Notes: a model not told the origin generated them from the letters alone. A DNA stretch of 43,070 bases from Pollutimonas bauzanensis (GCF_900129885.1 NZ_FQXE01000014.1:1-43070); one strand, 5' to 3'. Positions 1 to 9,392 are shown, counted from the first letter of the stretch. Numbers and translations: made by a program.

Positions 1-6
1 TGGGGT

Positions 7-112
7 GTACCCTAAATAGACGTCAGAATAATCCAATATAGTCGTCAGAATAGGGCTATAAACGCAATTTATTGACAACCTTAAGACCAAGTCTTAGATC
101 CCAGTCTGACAA
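7..112. other. res: res recombination site (partial) of a Tn3-family transposon
   Basis: The stretch just before the resolvase gene carries the pattern of a Tn21-type res site. There is a TACCCTAA block followed by CGTCAG at 21-26, then a second CGTCAG at 43-48, then TTATTGACA at 69-77, and finally GTCTGAC near 105-111. The 10-bp word CGTCAGAATA occurs at 21-30 and again at 43-52, 22 bp apart. The spacing and words match what I remember of Tn21 res subsites I (right half), II and III. The left half of subsite I would lie before the window. TnpR would bind here to resolve cointegrates and to repress its own promoter. Confidence 0.65.
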
Positions 113-126
113 AGGAGAAGGCATTG

Positions 127-684
127 ATGCGCGGACAGCGCGTCGGTTATGTTCGGGTCAGCACCTTCGACCAGAATCCGGACCGGCAACTCGAAGATGT
201 ACCCCTGGATCACGTCTTCACCGATAAAGCCTCGGGCAAAGATACGCAGCGGCCCGAACTCAAGGCCATGCTGGCCTTCGTGCGCCAGGGCGATACCCTG
301 GTGGTGCACAGCATGGACAGGCTGGCGCGCAACCTCGACGACCTGAGGCGCACAGTCCATGGATTGACCAGCCGTGGCATACGGGTCGAATTCATCAAGG
401 AACACCTGGTCTTTACCGGGCAGGATTCGCCCATGGCGAACCTGATGCTTTCGGTCATGGGAGCTTTCGCCGAATTCGAGCGCGCGCTGATCCGCGAGCG
501 CCAGCGCGAAGGCATAGCGCTGGCCAAGCAGCGCGGCGTCTACCGGGGACGGAAAAAATCCCTCTCGGATGAACAGGTAAAACAGATGCGCGTCCGGATC
601 GACGCGGGGGAAACCAAGGCCGCGCTGGCGCGCGAGTTCTGCATCAGCCGCGAAACCCTGTATCAGTACTTGAAGCGAGGATGA
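127..684 (+). CDS. tnpR: Tn3-family resolvase TnpR (serine recombinase)
   Basis: This is a serine recombinase that resolves transposon cointegrates at res. The N-terminal catalytic domain starts GQRVGYVRVSTFDQNP, and the Ser in RVSTFDQ is the expected nucleophile. The HSMDRLARN and FAEFERALIRERQREG motifs follow. The last 45 residues form the DNA-binding helix-turn-helix ending SRETLYQYLKRG. At 185 aa it has the usual Tn21 TnpR length and aligns with it throughout. I chose ATG 127, which matches the Tn21 start and sits 9 nt after GGAG (114-117). A TTG at 124 is also open. In Tn21 tnpA follows tnpR. Here no tnpA follows, so it is either lost or lies to the left, divergently, as in Tn3 and Tn5393. 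Confidence 0.93.
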   Translation: MRGQRVGYVRVSTFDQNPDRQLEDVPLDHVFTDKASGKDTQRPELKAMLAFVRQGDTLVVHSMDRLARNLDDLRRTVHGLTSRGIRVEFIKEHLVFTGQDSPMANLMLSVMGAFAEFERALIRERQREGIALAKQRGVYRGRKKSLSDEQVKQMRVRIDAGETKAALAREFCISRETLYQYLKRG

Positions 685-806
685 GCGAACGCTGTTCCCG
701 CGTTACATTGCCCGACATCGCCGCTGCCGGAAACCCCTGAACCAACTCTTGCGCATCATTCGCAGCGCCGCGACGGGGGTTACCCGATCGCGGCCGCCGC
801 GGCATG

Positions 807-920
807 CTACCAGCGATAGCTCAAGTTGCCGATGATCGTGCGCGACGATCCGTAGTTGCCTACAACGATGTCGGATACTCGACGCGCTGCGCGCCCGGAT
901 AGCGGCCCTGCAGCCACAGG
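807..920 (-). pseudogene. 3'-end relic of an outer-membrane beta-barrel protein (possibly TonB-dependent receptor)
   Basis: Read on the minus strand, two short frames next to each other look like the end of a beta-barrel protein. One reads LWLQGRYPGAQRVEYP. The next, shifted by a frameshift near 868, reads VVGNYGSSRTIIGNLSYRW and stops. An alternating strand with a terminal aromatic residue is typical of barrel C-termini, and YGxxR followed by such a strand is common in siderophore receptors. Just beyond the stop, still on the minus strand, an ATG opens MMRKSWFRGF, which resembles the start of PepSY membrane proteins often placed after such receptors. That frame dies after 18 residues. The fragment lies between tnpR and mazF. 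This identification is tentative. Confidence 0.3.
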
Positions 921-1244
921 CTAGCGCGCAATTCCCAGAAAGAGTGCCAGCCGCCGTTCCACCTCGACCACCGTATCGGCATCCAGCTGACCGATGGTCG
1001 CACCGATCTTGTCGCGTTTGACCGTCATGATCTTGTCGACCATGACCTGGGACGGCTTTTGCAGGCCATTGCCGGCTTCGGGCTGCACAGTGACGCGCAG
1101 CAGAGGCGCATCCATCAAGGTGCTGGTCACAGGCAGGATGGTGACAGAAGGATGGGCATCGAAGCGATCCGACTGGATTACCAGTGCCGGACGCGGTTTG
1201 CCCAAGCCGCCTTGCATGGCGATCGTGATCAGATTGCCGCGCAT
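921..1244 (-). CDS. mazF: MazF/PemK-family endoribonuclease toxin
   Basis: This 107 aa protein is of MazF/PemK type, a toxin that cleaves mRNA at short specific sequences when freed from its antitoxin. The family core is visible: GKPRPALVIQSD (binding-loop region with the conserved Arg), VTILPVTSTL, and LQKPSQVMVDKIMTV followed by IGQLDADTVVEVERRL. The length is normal. The start codon directly abuts the stop of the antitoxin gene (TAA then ATG), so translation is coupled. The promoter lies ahead of the antitoxin gene. The 3' end abuts the barrel relic. The pair lies convergent to tnpR; toxin-antitoxin pairs near the resolvase gene are a known feature of Tn3-family elements. Confidence 0.9.
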   Translation of the reverse strand: MRGNLITIAMQGGLGKPRPALVIQSDRFDAHPSVTILPVTSTLMDAPLLRVTVQPEAGNGLQKPSQVMVDKIMTVKRDKIGATIGQLDADTVVEVERRLALFLGIAR

Positions 1245-1469
1245 TTACTCGGTCCACCCATCCACATCGGACAAGGCCTTGTCCATGAAGGTATCCAGTT
1301 TCGCATCCTTGCGTTCAGCCTGGGCAATGCGCCGGGACTGGCGGCGGCACTCCTCGTCAAATCCGGCCTTGCGGGTATCGGGCACCCATAGCTGCACCAG
1401 GCGCAATCCGGACGCGCGCAAGGTATCGCGATACTTTTGTACTCGTTCATTGGTAGAGGTGGCTGGCAT
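1245..1469 (-). CDS. mazE: MazE-family antitoxin (DUF3018 type)
   Basis: This 74 aa protein resembles the DUF3018 group of MazE-like antitoxins: an N-terminal segment TNERVQKYRDTLRASGLR, then RLVQLWVPDTR, then a charged helical tail (RRQSRRIAQAERKDAKLDTF) ending DVDGWTE. The helical, charged C-terminal part is expected to wrap the toxin, and the N-terminal part to bind the operator. It precedes mazF with no gap, in the normal antitoxin-first order. A GGAG ribosome site lies 7 nt before the ATG. Two repeated operator-like words sit in its promoter, consistent with autorepression. DUF3018 assignment is from memory of the family, not a search. Confidence 0.82.
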   Translation of the reverse strand: MPATSTNERVQKYRDTLRASGLRLVQLWVPDTRKAGFDEECRRQSRRIAQAERKDAKLDTFMDKALSDVDGWTE

Positions 1470-1489
1470 AGTCGTTCTCCGGCGCAGAT

Positions 1490-1535
1490 GTTACATGCAA
1501 CATTTTACCCGCCGAATTCGTTACATGCAACACTT
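1490..1535 (-). promoter_or_regulatory. mazEF promoter with two 13-bp operator repeats
   Basis: On the minus strand a -35 TTGCAT (1530-1525) and a -10 TAAAAT (1507-1502) are 17 bp apart, a near-ideal sigma-70 promoter. The word GTTACATGCAACA occurs as a direct repeat on the plus strand at 1490-1502 and 1520-1532, 30 bp apart. One copy covers the -35 and the other lies just downstream of the -10. Each contains the near-palindrome TTRCATGYAA. The arrangement is what an autorepressed toxin-antitoxin promoter should look like. Confidence 0.72.
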
Positions 1536-1871
1536 GGCCTTCCACACCATGAGATGAATCTGGAGGAGAGCCGCAAGCCTATCATCGCGGACTACACCGG
1601 CTACCAGAAACTTATACGAGTCCTTGGAAGCTGCGGGCAAGCATGCTCCGCCAGCCAGCCTCGACCTCGACCTCGAGTCGCGGGCCCCGGCAAGCATCAA
1701 TGTTAAAGTATCGTTTGGCCTGAGCAGCTTTACGGCGCATGCGTGCCTTGTGGATAAAGCTACGCCGAAAGCGTTGGTTTCATTATATGTTGATAGGTGT
1801 AGTCAGGATTGAATCATTCTTCCAGCGAAGCGCGTTACCCTCGGACAGCCAAGAAATACGCGGAAAAAAAC
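1536..1871. other. Intergenic stretch between mazE promoter and mutS, no gene recognised
   Basis: No supported gene lies here. Short plus-strand frames exist (for example around 1560-1810), but none has a ribosome site or a recognisable family. The hexamer CTCGAC is repeated in tandem near 1660-1675. I looked for a Tn3-type 38-bp terminal inverted repeat to mark the end of the element and did not see one. A TTG in frame with mutS at 1809 is a possible upstream start for that gene, but I prefer ATG 1872. Confidence 0.5.
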
Positions 1872-4535
1872 ATGAAAACAAAGGGTAAATCAGAAACTGA
1901 CTTGAGTACCCACACCCCCATGATGCAGCAATACCTTCGCCTGAAGGCCGAAGCCGGCTCGCATCTGCTGTTCTACCGCATGGGCGATTTCTACGAGATG
2001 TTCTACGGCGACGCCGAACGCGGCGCGCGCCTGCTGAACCTTACCTTGACCAAGCGCGGCTCTTCCAATGGCGCGCCCATCCCCATGGCGGGAGTGCCCT
2101 TCCATGCCATGGAAGGCTATCTGGCGCGGCTGGTGGCCCAGGGCGTATCGGTCGCCATTTGCGAGCAGATCGGCGACCCGGCGGCCAGCAAGGGGCCGGT
2201 GGAACGCAAGATCATGCGCATCGTCACGCCCGGCACGCTGACCGATGAAGCGCTGCTGCCGACCAAGGCCGACCGCATGATAGCCGCGGTGTGGACCGCG
2301 CGGGTGAACAAGGCCGAGCGCGCCGGCCTGGCCTGGATGAATCTGGCCAATGGCGAATTCAAGGTCAGCGAGTGCCCGCCGGACATGATGGACACCGAGT
2401 TGCACCGCATAGGGCCGGCCGAACTGGTGTGCGCCGAAAGCAGCCGCATCGGCAGCGGCGCCGGCATTGCCATCAGCGCCATTCCCGACTGGCATTTCGA
2501 GGCCGATGGCGCGCGCGATGTGCTGCAGCGGCACTTTGCGGTGGACTCGCTGGCCAGCTTCGGCCTGTCCGATTTGCCGGTCGCCAGTTGCGCGGCCGGC
2601 GCGCTGCTGCGATATGTCAGCCGCACGCAGACACAAGCGCTGTCGCACATCCAGACCATACGCGTTGACCAGGCGGGCGAATACGTGGTGCTGGATCCGG
2701 TCACCCGCAAGAACCTGGAACTCACCGAAACGATCAGCGGCGAAGACAGCCCCACGCTGTTTTCGACCCTGGACCATTGCGCAACACCGATGGGCAGCCG
2801 CCTGCTGCGCCGCTGGCTGCATAATCCGCTGCGCGACAATGCCGCCGCCCTGGCGCGCCAGCAAGTCATTTCGGTGTTTCTGTCCGCCCCGCCCCGTCAG
2901 GACACGCTGAATTCCGAAGCGCCGCTGGACGGCCTGCGCCAGATGCTGGACCGCTATCCCGACCTGGAGCGCATCGCCACGCGCATCGCCTTGCGCTCGG
3001 TGCGCCCGCGCGAGCTGGCCAGCCTGCGCGAGGCCCTGGCGCTGCTGCCCGCCGTATCCGGGCATCTGAAACTGGCCTTCAACGCCGAATCGACGCTCGC
3101 TTCGTTTATACAGCGTATCAATATAGACCCCCAGATCGCCGACCTGCTGCACCGGGCCATCGACCCGGAGCCGGCCCTGATGGTGCGCGAGGGCGGCGTG
3201 ATCGCCGCCGGCTACGATGAGGAGCTCGACGAACTGCGGCGCCTCGCCAGCGACAGCGGCGAATTCCTGCTGGAGCTGGAAGCGCGGGAACGCCAGCGCA
3301 CCGGCATCGCCAACCTGCGCGTCGAGTTCAACCGGGTGCACGGCTTTTATATAGAGGTATCGCGCGGGCAGGCCGACAAGGTGCCGGCCGACTACCGCCG
3401 CCGCCAGACACTCAAAAGCGCCGAACGCTACATCACCCCGGAGCTCAAGACCTGGGAAGACAAAGTGCTCTCCGCCAAGGACCGCAGCCTGACGCGCGAG
3501 AAATGGCTGTTCGAGAACTTGCTGGACGAATGCGCGCTTTATGCGCCGGCGCTGTCGCAGTGCGCCTCGGCCCTGGCCGAGGTCGACGCCCTGGCGGCGC
3601 TGGCCGAGCATGCGCAGATGAACAACTGGGTCGCCCCCGGGCTATCCGGGGATAATCAAATCGTCATCGAGGCGGGCCGCCATCCGGTGGTCGAACGCAG
3701 CATCGAACGATTTACTCCCAACGACTGCGAACTGGGCCCGCAGCGGCGCATGCTGCTGATCACCGGCCCGAACATGGGCGGCAAATCCACCTATATGCGG
3801 CAGATCGCGCTGATCGCCCTGCTGGCCCGCATCGGCAGCTTCGTGCCCGCCGCGGCGGCGACCATAGGCCAGATCGACCGGATTTTCACCCGCATCGGCG
3901 CCGCCGATGACCTGGCCGGCGGCCGCTCGACCTTCATGATGGAAATGACCGAGGCGGCCGCGATCCTGGCGGCCAGCACGCCGCAAAGCCTGGTGCTGAT
4001 GGACGAGATCGGCAGGGGCACGTCCACCTATGACGGCCTGGCCCTGGCCTGGGCCATTGCCTATCGGCTGCTGACTCACAACCAGGCGCTGACCCTGTTC
4101 GCCACGCATTATTTCGAGATCACCCGCCTGCCCGGCGAGGCCCCGGCGGCGGCCAACGTGCACTTGGCGGCGGCCGAGTCATCATCCGGCATTGTGTTCC
4201 TGCATGAAGTCCAGCCCGGGCCGGCCAGCCGCAGCTACGGCATCCAGGTGGCCCAGCGCGCCGGGCTGCCCGCCGCGGTGATCCGCCATGCGAGCCGCGA
4301 ACTGTCGCGCCTGGAAGCGCAAGGCGCGCCCACGCCCCAGCTGGATTTGTTTTCCGCGGCCGCGGATCAGGAATATGCCGCTCAAGAGCAGCCGGATGGC
4401 GTGCTCGCGGAGGCCGCCGTCGGGGCGGCATCGGCCTCGGCGCTACAATCCGCGCTGGCGCAGATCGACCCCGACCAGCTCACGCCCCGTGAGGCCCTGG
4501 ATATCCTGTACCGCCTGCGCAAAGACTACTTTTGA
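1872..4535 (+). CDS. mutS: DNA mismatch repair protein MutS
   Basis: MutS recognises base mismatches and small loops and, with MutL, starts mismatch repair. From ATG 1872 it is 887 aa. The N-terminal mismatch-binding domain has [14 protein letters not shown], then the Phe-x-Glu mismatch wedge at Phe40/Glu42 (GDFYEMF). The core and clamp region follows ([15 protein letters not shown] near 495-510). The ATPase domain has Walker [10 protein letters not shown] at about 632-640 and Walker [14 protein letters not shown] about 70 residues later. The C-terminal helix-turn-helix ends [16 protein letters not shown]. An in-frame TTG at 1809 would add 21 residues, but homologues begin close to the chosen ATG. 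Its stop overlaps the start of roxA by 1 nt. Confidence 0.97.
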   Translation: MKTKGKSETDLSTHTPMMQQYLRLKAEAGSHLLFYRMGDFYEMFYGDAERGARLLNLTLTKRGSSNGAPIPMAGVPFHAMEGYLARLVAQGVSVAICEQIGDPAASKGPVERKIMRIVTPGTLTDEALLPTKADRMIAAVWTARVNKAERAGLAWMNLANGEFKVSECPPDMMDTELHRIGPAELVCAESSRIGSGAGIAISAIPDWHFEADGARDVLQRHFAVDSLASFGLSDLPVASCAAGALLRYVSRTQTQALSHIQTIRVDQAGEYVVLDPVTRKNLELTETISGEDSPTLFSTLDHCATPMGSRLLRRWLHNPLRDNAAALARQQVISVFLSAPPRQDTLNSEAPLDGLRQMLDRYPDLERIATRIALRSVRPRELASLREALALLPAVSGHLKLAFNAESTLASFIQRINIDPQIADLLHRAIDPEPALMVREGGVIAAGYDEELDELRRLASDSGEFLLELEARERQRTGIANLRVEFNRVHGFYIEVSRGQADKVPADYRRRQTLKSAERYITPELKTWEDKVLSAKDRSLTREKWLFENLLDECALYAPALSQCASALAEVDALAALAEHAQMNNWVAPGLSGDNQIVIEAGRHPVVERSIERFTPNDCELGPQRRMLLITGPNMGGKSTYMRQIALIALLARIGSFVPAAAATIGQIDRIFTRIGAADDLAGGRSTFMMEMTEAAAILAASTPQSLVLMDEIGRGTSTYDGLALAWAIAYRLLTHNQALTLFATHYFEITRLPGEAPAAANVHLAAAESSSGIVFLHEVQPGPASRSYGIQVAQRAGLPAAVIRHASRELSRLEAQGAPTPQLDLFSAAADQEYAAQEQPDGVLAEAAVGAASASALQSALAQIDPDQLTPREALDILYRLRKDYF

Positions 4536-5722
4536 TGAATATCGATCAGCCCCTCGCCCTCCTGGGCGGCATCACGCCCCGGCACTTCATGCGCCATTAC
4601 TGGCAGCGCAAGCCGCTGCTGATACGCCAGGCCATTCCAGGCTTCAAGCCTTCCCTGTCCATCGCCAACATCAAACAGCTGGTCAAGCGCGAAGAAGTCG
4701 AATCCCGCCTGATCTGGCGGGATGAAAGCGGCTGGAACATGAAAACCGGGCCCTTCAAGCGCCTGCCCGCGGCCGGCAAGCCGAATTGGTCGCTGCTGGC
4801 GCAGAGCGTCGATTTGCACGACGACGCGACAGCGGCGCTCATGCGCCGGTTCCGCTTTATTTCAGACGCGCGCCTGGACGATGCCATGATCAGCATCGCC
4901 ACCGACGGCGGCGGCGTGGGGCCCCATTTCGACAGCTATGATGTTTTTTTGCTACAGGCCCACGGCCAGCGGCGCTGGCGCATCAGCCAGCAGAAAGACC
5001 TGACGCTGGAGCCCGGCCTGCCCCTGAAGATTCTCCAGAACTTCCAGGCCGAGGAAGAGTTCCTGCTGGAACCGGGCGATATGCTGTATTTGCCGCCCCA
5101 CGCCGCGCACGACGGCGTGGCGGTGGGCGATTGCATGACGATTTCCATCGGCTTTCGCGCGCCCACCCAGGCAACGCTGGCCTGCGGCATGCTGGAAGCC
5201 GCCAATGACCAGATCCTGGCCAATCTGGGCGACACCGGCGGCTTGTATGCGAACCCGGTGATCCCGGGTCCATCGCTGTCGGCCACGTTCAAGGACGCCG
5301 GCGTGGCGGCGACCGCCACGCCGGCCGCCCTGCCCGACTCCCTGGTCGAGGCCGCGGTCAAGGCCATTGCCAAAATCCGCTATGACAAGACGCTTGCGGC
5401 GCGCTTCCTGGGCCAATGGCTGACCGATATTCCGCCCAACGCCTATTTCGAACCGAGCAGCGAGGATCTCGACTTATCGGCCGGCTTGCCGGTTTCGGGC
5501 AAGCTGGCGCTGGATCGCTGCAGCAGGCTCATGTATCGCGACAGGGAACTCTTCATCAATGGCGAAGTCGCCGCCATACCGGCGTCGCCGCGCCTGCGCC
5601 TGCTGGCCGACGAACGCGAGCTGGCCTGCGCGAGCCAGGCGGCCGCCAGGCTCAAGGAAGAGGAAAGACGCGTCCTGACGGAATGGCTGCAGGAAGGCTG
5701 GCTGCACTATATTCCGGACTGA
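4535..5722 (+). CDS. roxA: Ribosomal protein uL16 arginine hydroxylase RoxA/YcfD (JmjC/cupin-4 dioxygenase)
   Basis: This is a 2-oxoglutarate and Fe(II)-dependent oxygenase of the cupin-4/JmjC group, like E. coli YcfD, which hydroxylates an arginine of ribosomal protein L16. It has 395 aa. The N-terminal part reads LGGITPRHFMRHYWQRKPLLIRQA, typical of the family. The iron ligands are His131 and Asp133 (GPHFDSYDVF) and His192 (PPHAAHDG). A winged-helix C-terminal region follows. The start is the ATG in TGATG overlapping the mutS stop, so translation is probably coupled. A TTG 3 nt earlier is unlikely. Linkage to mutS suggests cotranscription, not a shared function. Confidence 0.9.
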   Translation: MNIDQPLALLGGITPRHFMRHYWQRKPLLIRQAIPGFKPSLSIANIKQLVKREEVESRLIWRDESGWNMKTGPFKRLPAAGKPNWSLLAQSVDLHDDATAALMRRFRFISDARLDDAMISIATDGGGVGPHFDSYDVFLLQAHGQRRWRISQQKDLTLEPGLPLKILQNFQAEEEFLLEPGDMLYLPPHAAHDGVAVGDCMTISIGFRAPTQATLACGMLEAANDQILANLGDTGGLYANPVIPGPSLSATFKDAGVAATATPAALPDSLVEAAVKAIAKIRYDKTLAARFLGQWLTDIPPNAYFEPSSEDLDLSAGLPVSGKLALDRCSRLMYRDRELFINGEVAAIPASPRLRLLADERELACASQAAARLKEEERRVLTEWLQEGWLHYIPD

Positions 5723-5778
5723 ATGCGGGCGCGGCGGGCGCCGGCGGCCGCCATATGCCTGAAAACATCGCCGCACGG

Positions 5779-5850
5779 TACTTATAAGCTTATAAGTAAT
5801 TAGGTAATAAGAAGCTTGTCGTTCCTCGCAGGCCTCAAGGTTCTTAGAAT
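5779..5850 (+). promoter_or_regulatory. Candidate cysJ control region with a 20-bp perfect palindrome
   Basis: The 157 bp between roxA and cysJ is strikingly AT-rich. A perfect 20-bp palindrome lies at 5779-5798 (half-site TACTTATAAG). A -10-like TAGAAT lies at 5845-5850, with only a poor -35 17 bp upstream (TTCCTC, 5822-5827). A weak -35 with an upstream site is what an activator-dependent promoter looks like. CysB, the LysR-type activator of sulfur assimilation, is the natural candidate. I cannot confirm binding by eye, and the palindrome may belong to another regulator. Confidence 0.4.
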
Positions 5851-5879
5851 ATAAGCATTCGTTATTACTTGAGCATACA

Positions 5880-7673
5880 ATGCTGGCCCCTTCTTATCTT
5901 CCCGAAGCCAAACACAAACTCCTTACCGAACTGACGGACGGCCTGGAATCCAATGCCTTGAGCTGGCTTTCCGGATACTTTGCCGGGGTGGCGCAAGGAA
6001 AACAGGCAGGACGCGGCGCCCCGCCCGCCATCAGCGCCGTGGCCGCCACCCACGCCGCCCGGCAGCTTACGATTGTGTACGGCAGCCAAACCGGCAACGC
6101 CAAACGCGTTGCCGAATCGCTGGCCGAGCGCACCGGCGCGCTGGGCCTGAATACGCGCGTGCTGCGCGCCGACCGCTACGCCACCCGCGAACTGAAAGAC
6201 GAGCATCTGCTGTATATCGTCATGAGCACGCAGGGCGAAGGCGAGCCGCCCGACGATTCGCTGGGCTTCGTCGAATTCCTCAGCAGCCGCCGCGCTCCCA
6301 AGCTGCCTCAGCTCAAATACGCGGTGCTGGGGCTGGGCGATTCCAGCTACCCCTTGTTCTGCGGCATCGCGCAGAATATCGACGCCCGGCTGGCCGAGCT
6401 CGGCGCCCAGCGCGTCCACGACCTCGGCACCGCCGACCTGGACATCGAAACCGTGGCGCTGCCCTGGCAGGATGCGACCATAGCCGTGGCCCAGAAGGCC
6501 CTGAAACAGGCCGAGGCGCCCGGCGCCAGCGTCACGCCGCTGCACCCCAAGGCCGCCAGGGTTACGCGCGAACAGCCCTATCTCGCCGAACTGCTGCTCA
6601 ATCAGGCCGTGACGGGCCGGGACAGCCAGAAAGATGTGCGCCATCTGGAAATCTCGCTCGAAGGCAGCCAGCTGAGCTACCAGCCTGGCGATGCGCTGGG
6701 CGTGTGGCCCACCCAGTCCGAAGCCCTGGTCCAGGCCGTGCTTGCGGCCTTGCGCCTGGACGCCGGCGAAGCCGTCGAAATCAACAAGGTGTCGCGCAGC
6801 CTGAAAGAATGGCTGACCCATCACCGTGAACTTACGCAATTGACCAAGCCATTTCTGGCGGCGCATGCGGAATTGGCCCAGAGCGCAGCCTTGCAGGCGC
6901 TGCTGCAGGCCGATGCGTTCGACGCCCTGAAGGAATTCCTGGGCACCCGGCAACTGATAGACGTGCTCAAGGAATATCCGGCGAAATGGACGGCGCAAGG
7001 CCTGGTCAAGGCGCTGCGTCCGCTGACGCCGCGCATGTACTCGATTGCCTCGAGCCAGGCCGCCGTCGACGCCGAAGTGCACCTTACGCTGGCCAATGTC
7101 GCCTACGAATACGAAGGCGAAAACCGCTGGGGCGTGGCATCCAATTTCCTGACCCGGCTTGCCGAAGGCGACAAGCTGCCCATTTTCATCGAAGAGAACC
7201 CGCGCTTCCGCCTGCCCGCCGACAATTCCCGCGACGTGATCATGATAGGGCCGGGCACCGGCATAGCGCCATTCCGCGCCTTCGTGCAGGAACGCAGCGC
7301 CGCCGGCGCCAGCGGCCGCAACTGGCTGTTCTTCGGCAATCCGCATTTCTCATCGGACTTTCTCTATCAGACCGAATGGCAGCGCGCCCTCAAGGATGGC
7401 GACCTGGACCGCCTGGACCTGGCGTTCTCGCGCGACCAGGGCGAAAAAATCTATGTCCAGCACCGGCTGCTGGAACGCGCCGCCGAACTGTACGACTGGA
7501 TCCAGGGCGGCGCGCACGTCTATGTGTGCGGAGACGCCACCCGCATGGCCAAGGATGTGCACCAGGCCCTGCTGCGCATTGCGCAAGAAGAAGGCGGGCT
7601 GGACGAAGCACAGGCCAAGCAATGGCTGGACGACCTGGCCGCGCAAGGCCGTTATGCCCGCGACGTTTACTAA
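5880..7673 (+). CDS. cysJ: Assimilatory sulfite reductase (NADPH) flavoprotein alpha subunit CysJ
   Basis: CysJ passes electrons from NADPH through FAD and FMN to the CysI hemoprotein for sulfite reduction to sulfide. It has 597 aa, the usual length. After about 60 linker residues comes a flavodoxin domain with the FMN phosphate loop GSQTGNA (68-74) and STQGEGEPPDD. A connecting domain and FAD motif RMYSIASS (about 384) follow. The NADP-binding motifs are GPGTGIAPFR (about 457) and CGDATRMAKDV (about 549). It ends RYARDVY, the expected reductase C-terminus. No strong ribosome site is seen before the ATG. cysI follows after 11 nt. Confidence 0.95.
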   Translation: MLAPSYLPEAKHKLLTELTDGLESNALSWLSGYFAGVAQGKQAGRGAPPAISAVAATHAARQLTIVYGSQTGNAKRVAESLAERTGALGLNTRVLRADRYATRELKDEHLLYIVMSTQGEGEPPDDSLGFVEFLSSRRAPKLPQLKYAVLGLGDSSYPLFCGIAQNIDARLAELGAQRVHDLGTADLDIETVALPWQDATIAVAQKALKQAEAPGASVTPLHPKAARVTREQPYLAELLLNQAVTGRDSQKDVRHLEISLEGSQLSYQPGDALGVWPTQSEALVQAVLAALRLDAGEAVEINKVSRSLKEWLTHHRELTQLTKPFLAAHAELAQSAALQALLQADAFDALKEFLGTRQLIDVLKEYPAKWTAQGLVKALRPLTPRMYSIASSQAAVDAEVHLTLANVAYEYEGENRWGVASNFLTRLAEGDKLPIFIEENPRFRLPADNSRDVIMIGPGTGIAPFRAFVQERSAAGASGRNWLFFGNPHFSSDFLYQTEWQRALKDGDLDRLDLAFSRDQGEKIYVQHRLLERAAELYDWIQGGAHVYVCGDATRMAKDVHQALLRIAQEEGGLDEAQAKQWLDDLAAQGRYARDVY

Positions 7674-7684
7674 TCAGGATTTTC

Positions 7685-9388
7685 ATGAGCAACACCCCCC
7701 TCGCACACCTGGAACAGGTAAAAGCCGACAGCCGCCATTTGCGCGGCACCATCGAAGAAGGCCTGAATGACCCGGTCACCGGCGCCATCAGCGACGACGA
7801 CAACAAGCTGCTCAAGTTCCATGGCAGCTATCAGCAGGACGACCGCGATATCCGCGACGAACGGCGCAAGCAGAAGCTGGAGCCGGCCTATTCCTTCATG
7901 ATCCGCGCCCGCCTGCCGGGCGGCGTGATCAGCCCGGCGCAGTGGCTGGCGTTCGACGAACTCGCCCGCAGCTACTGCAGCCGCGGGCTGCGCATCACCA
8001 CCCGGCAGACCTTCCAGTGGCACGGCGTCATCAAGCGCAATCTGAAGCCCGCCATGCAGGCCATACACAACGCCATGGCCACGACCATAGCGGCCTGTGG
8101 CGACGTGAACCGGCAGGTGGTCAGCTCGGTGAACCCGCAGCTTTCCAGCCAGCACCAACTGGTGCAGGAATGGACGCAGAAACTGTCGGACCACTTCATA
8201 CCGCGCACCCGGGCTTACCATGAAATATGGCTGGACGGCGAAAAAATCACCGGCGAGCCCGAAGAAGAGCCGATCTACGGCGACACCTATCTGCCGCGCA
8301 AATTCAAGATGGGGCTGGTCATCCCGCCCACCAACGATGCCGATGTTTTCGCGCAGGATCTCGGCCTGATCGCCATCATCGAAAATGGCCGGCTGCAGGG
8401 CTTTAACGTGGCGATAGGCGGCGGCATGGGCGCGACACACGGCGACGACAGCACCTACGCCCGGCTGGGCAGCCTGATCGGCTTCGTGCCGCCTGAACAG
8501 CTGATTGCCGTGGCCGAGGGGGTGGTGACCCTGCAGCGCGATTACGGCAACCGCGTCGAGCGCCAGCATGCGCGGCTCAAGTACACCATAGACCACCGCG
8601 GCCTGGACTGGTTCAAGGCGCAGCTCGAAGAGCGCATCGGCTTCGCCCTTCAGCCCATACGCCCCTACCATTTCGACCAGAACGGCGACCGCTACGGCTG
8701 GTCCAAGGGCGAAGACGGGCAATGGCACCTGGGGCTGTATATCGACTCGGGACGCTTGTGGGATCATGACGGGGGCTTGCTGCAAACCGGCGTGCGCGAA
8801 ATCGCCAAAGTGCACAAAGGCGAATTCCGCCTGACCTGCAACCAGAACCTGGTCATCGCCAATGTGGCGCCGAAGGACCGCGCCCGCATCGACAAGCTGG
8901 TGGCCCAGTACGGCCTGGACGGCTATGTCCAGCATAGCGGCATCCGGCGCCACAGCATTGCCTGTGTCGCCTTGCCCACCTGTGGCCTGGCCATGGCCGA
9001 GAGCGAACGCTATGCTCCCGTTCTGCTGCCCAAGCTGGAAGCGCTGCTGGACAAGCACGGACTGATCGACGCCCCCATTCTGCTGCGCCTTTCGGGCTGC
9101 CCCAACGGGTGCTCGCGCCCTTATCTCGGCGAGATCGCGCTGGTAGGGCGCGCGCTGGGACGCTACGATTTGCGCCTGGGAGCCGATTTTATCGGCGAAC
9201 GCCTGAATATCGTGTATCGTGAAAACATAGCCGAACCCGAAATACTGAGCACGCTTGACGCCTTGTTCGGGGCCTATGCCAAAGATCGCGAGACAGACGA
9301 GAAATTTGGCGACTTCCTGGTCCGCAGCAAGGCCATACCCGCTCCATCGCAACGGCTGATACCCATAGTCCTGGACGCCGTAACCTGA
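7685..9388 (+). CDS. cysI: Assimilatory sulfite reductase hemoprotein beta subunit CysI
   Basis: CysI carries siroheme and a 4Fe-4S cluster and reduces sulfite to sulfide with six electrons from CysJ. It has 567 aa. The cluster and siroheme cysteines are all present: C427 and C433 (CVALPTC) and C472 and C476 (SGCPNGC). The substrate-side motif [15 protein letters not shown] lies near residue 100, and RQVVSSVNP follows. The frame stays open far upstream inside cysJ, but this ATG has an AGGA site 5 nt ahead and matches the family start. cysG begins 4 nt after the stop, so the siroheme enzyme is produced with its main client. Confidence 0.96.
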   Translation: MSNTPLAHLEQVKADSRHLRGTIEEGLNDPVTGAISDDDNKLLKFHGSYQQDDRDIRDERRKQKLEPAYSFMIRARLPGGVISPAQWLAFDELARSYCSRGLRITTRQTFQWHGVIKRNLKPAMQAIHNAMATTIAACGDVNRQVVSSVNPQLSSQHQLVQEWTQKLSDHFIPRTRAYHEIWLDGEKITGEPEEEPIYGDTYLPRKFKMGLVIPPTNDADVFAQDLGLIAIIENGRLQGFNVAIGGGMGATHGDDSTYARLGSLIGFVPPEQLIAVAEGVVTLQRDYGNRVERQHARLKYTIDHRGLDWFKAQLEERIGFALQPIRPYHFDQNGDRYGWSKGEDGQWHLGLYIDSGRLWDHDGGLLQTGVREIAKVHKGEFRLTCNQNLVIANVAPKDRARIDKLVAQYGLDGYVQHSGIRRHSIACVALPTCGLAMAESERYAPVLLPKLEALLDKHGLIDAPILLRLSGCPNGCSRPYLGEIALVGRALGRYDLRLGADFIGERLNIVYRENIAEPEILSTLDALFGAYAKDRETDEKFGDFLVRSKAIPAPSQRLIPIVLDAVT

Positions 9389-9392
9389 GCTG

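Noticed and set aside
1890-3611. Long open frame antisense to mutS
   Set aside because: The composition is the mirror of a strongly conserved MutS in a GC-rich genome. It shows no family motifs and has no ribosome site.
6986-7684. In-frame upstream extension of cysI through the cysJ gene
   Set aside because: The frame is open but lies inside cysJ. CysI homologues start at the ATG at 7685, which has its own ribosome site.
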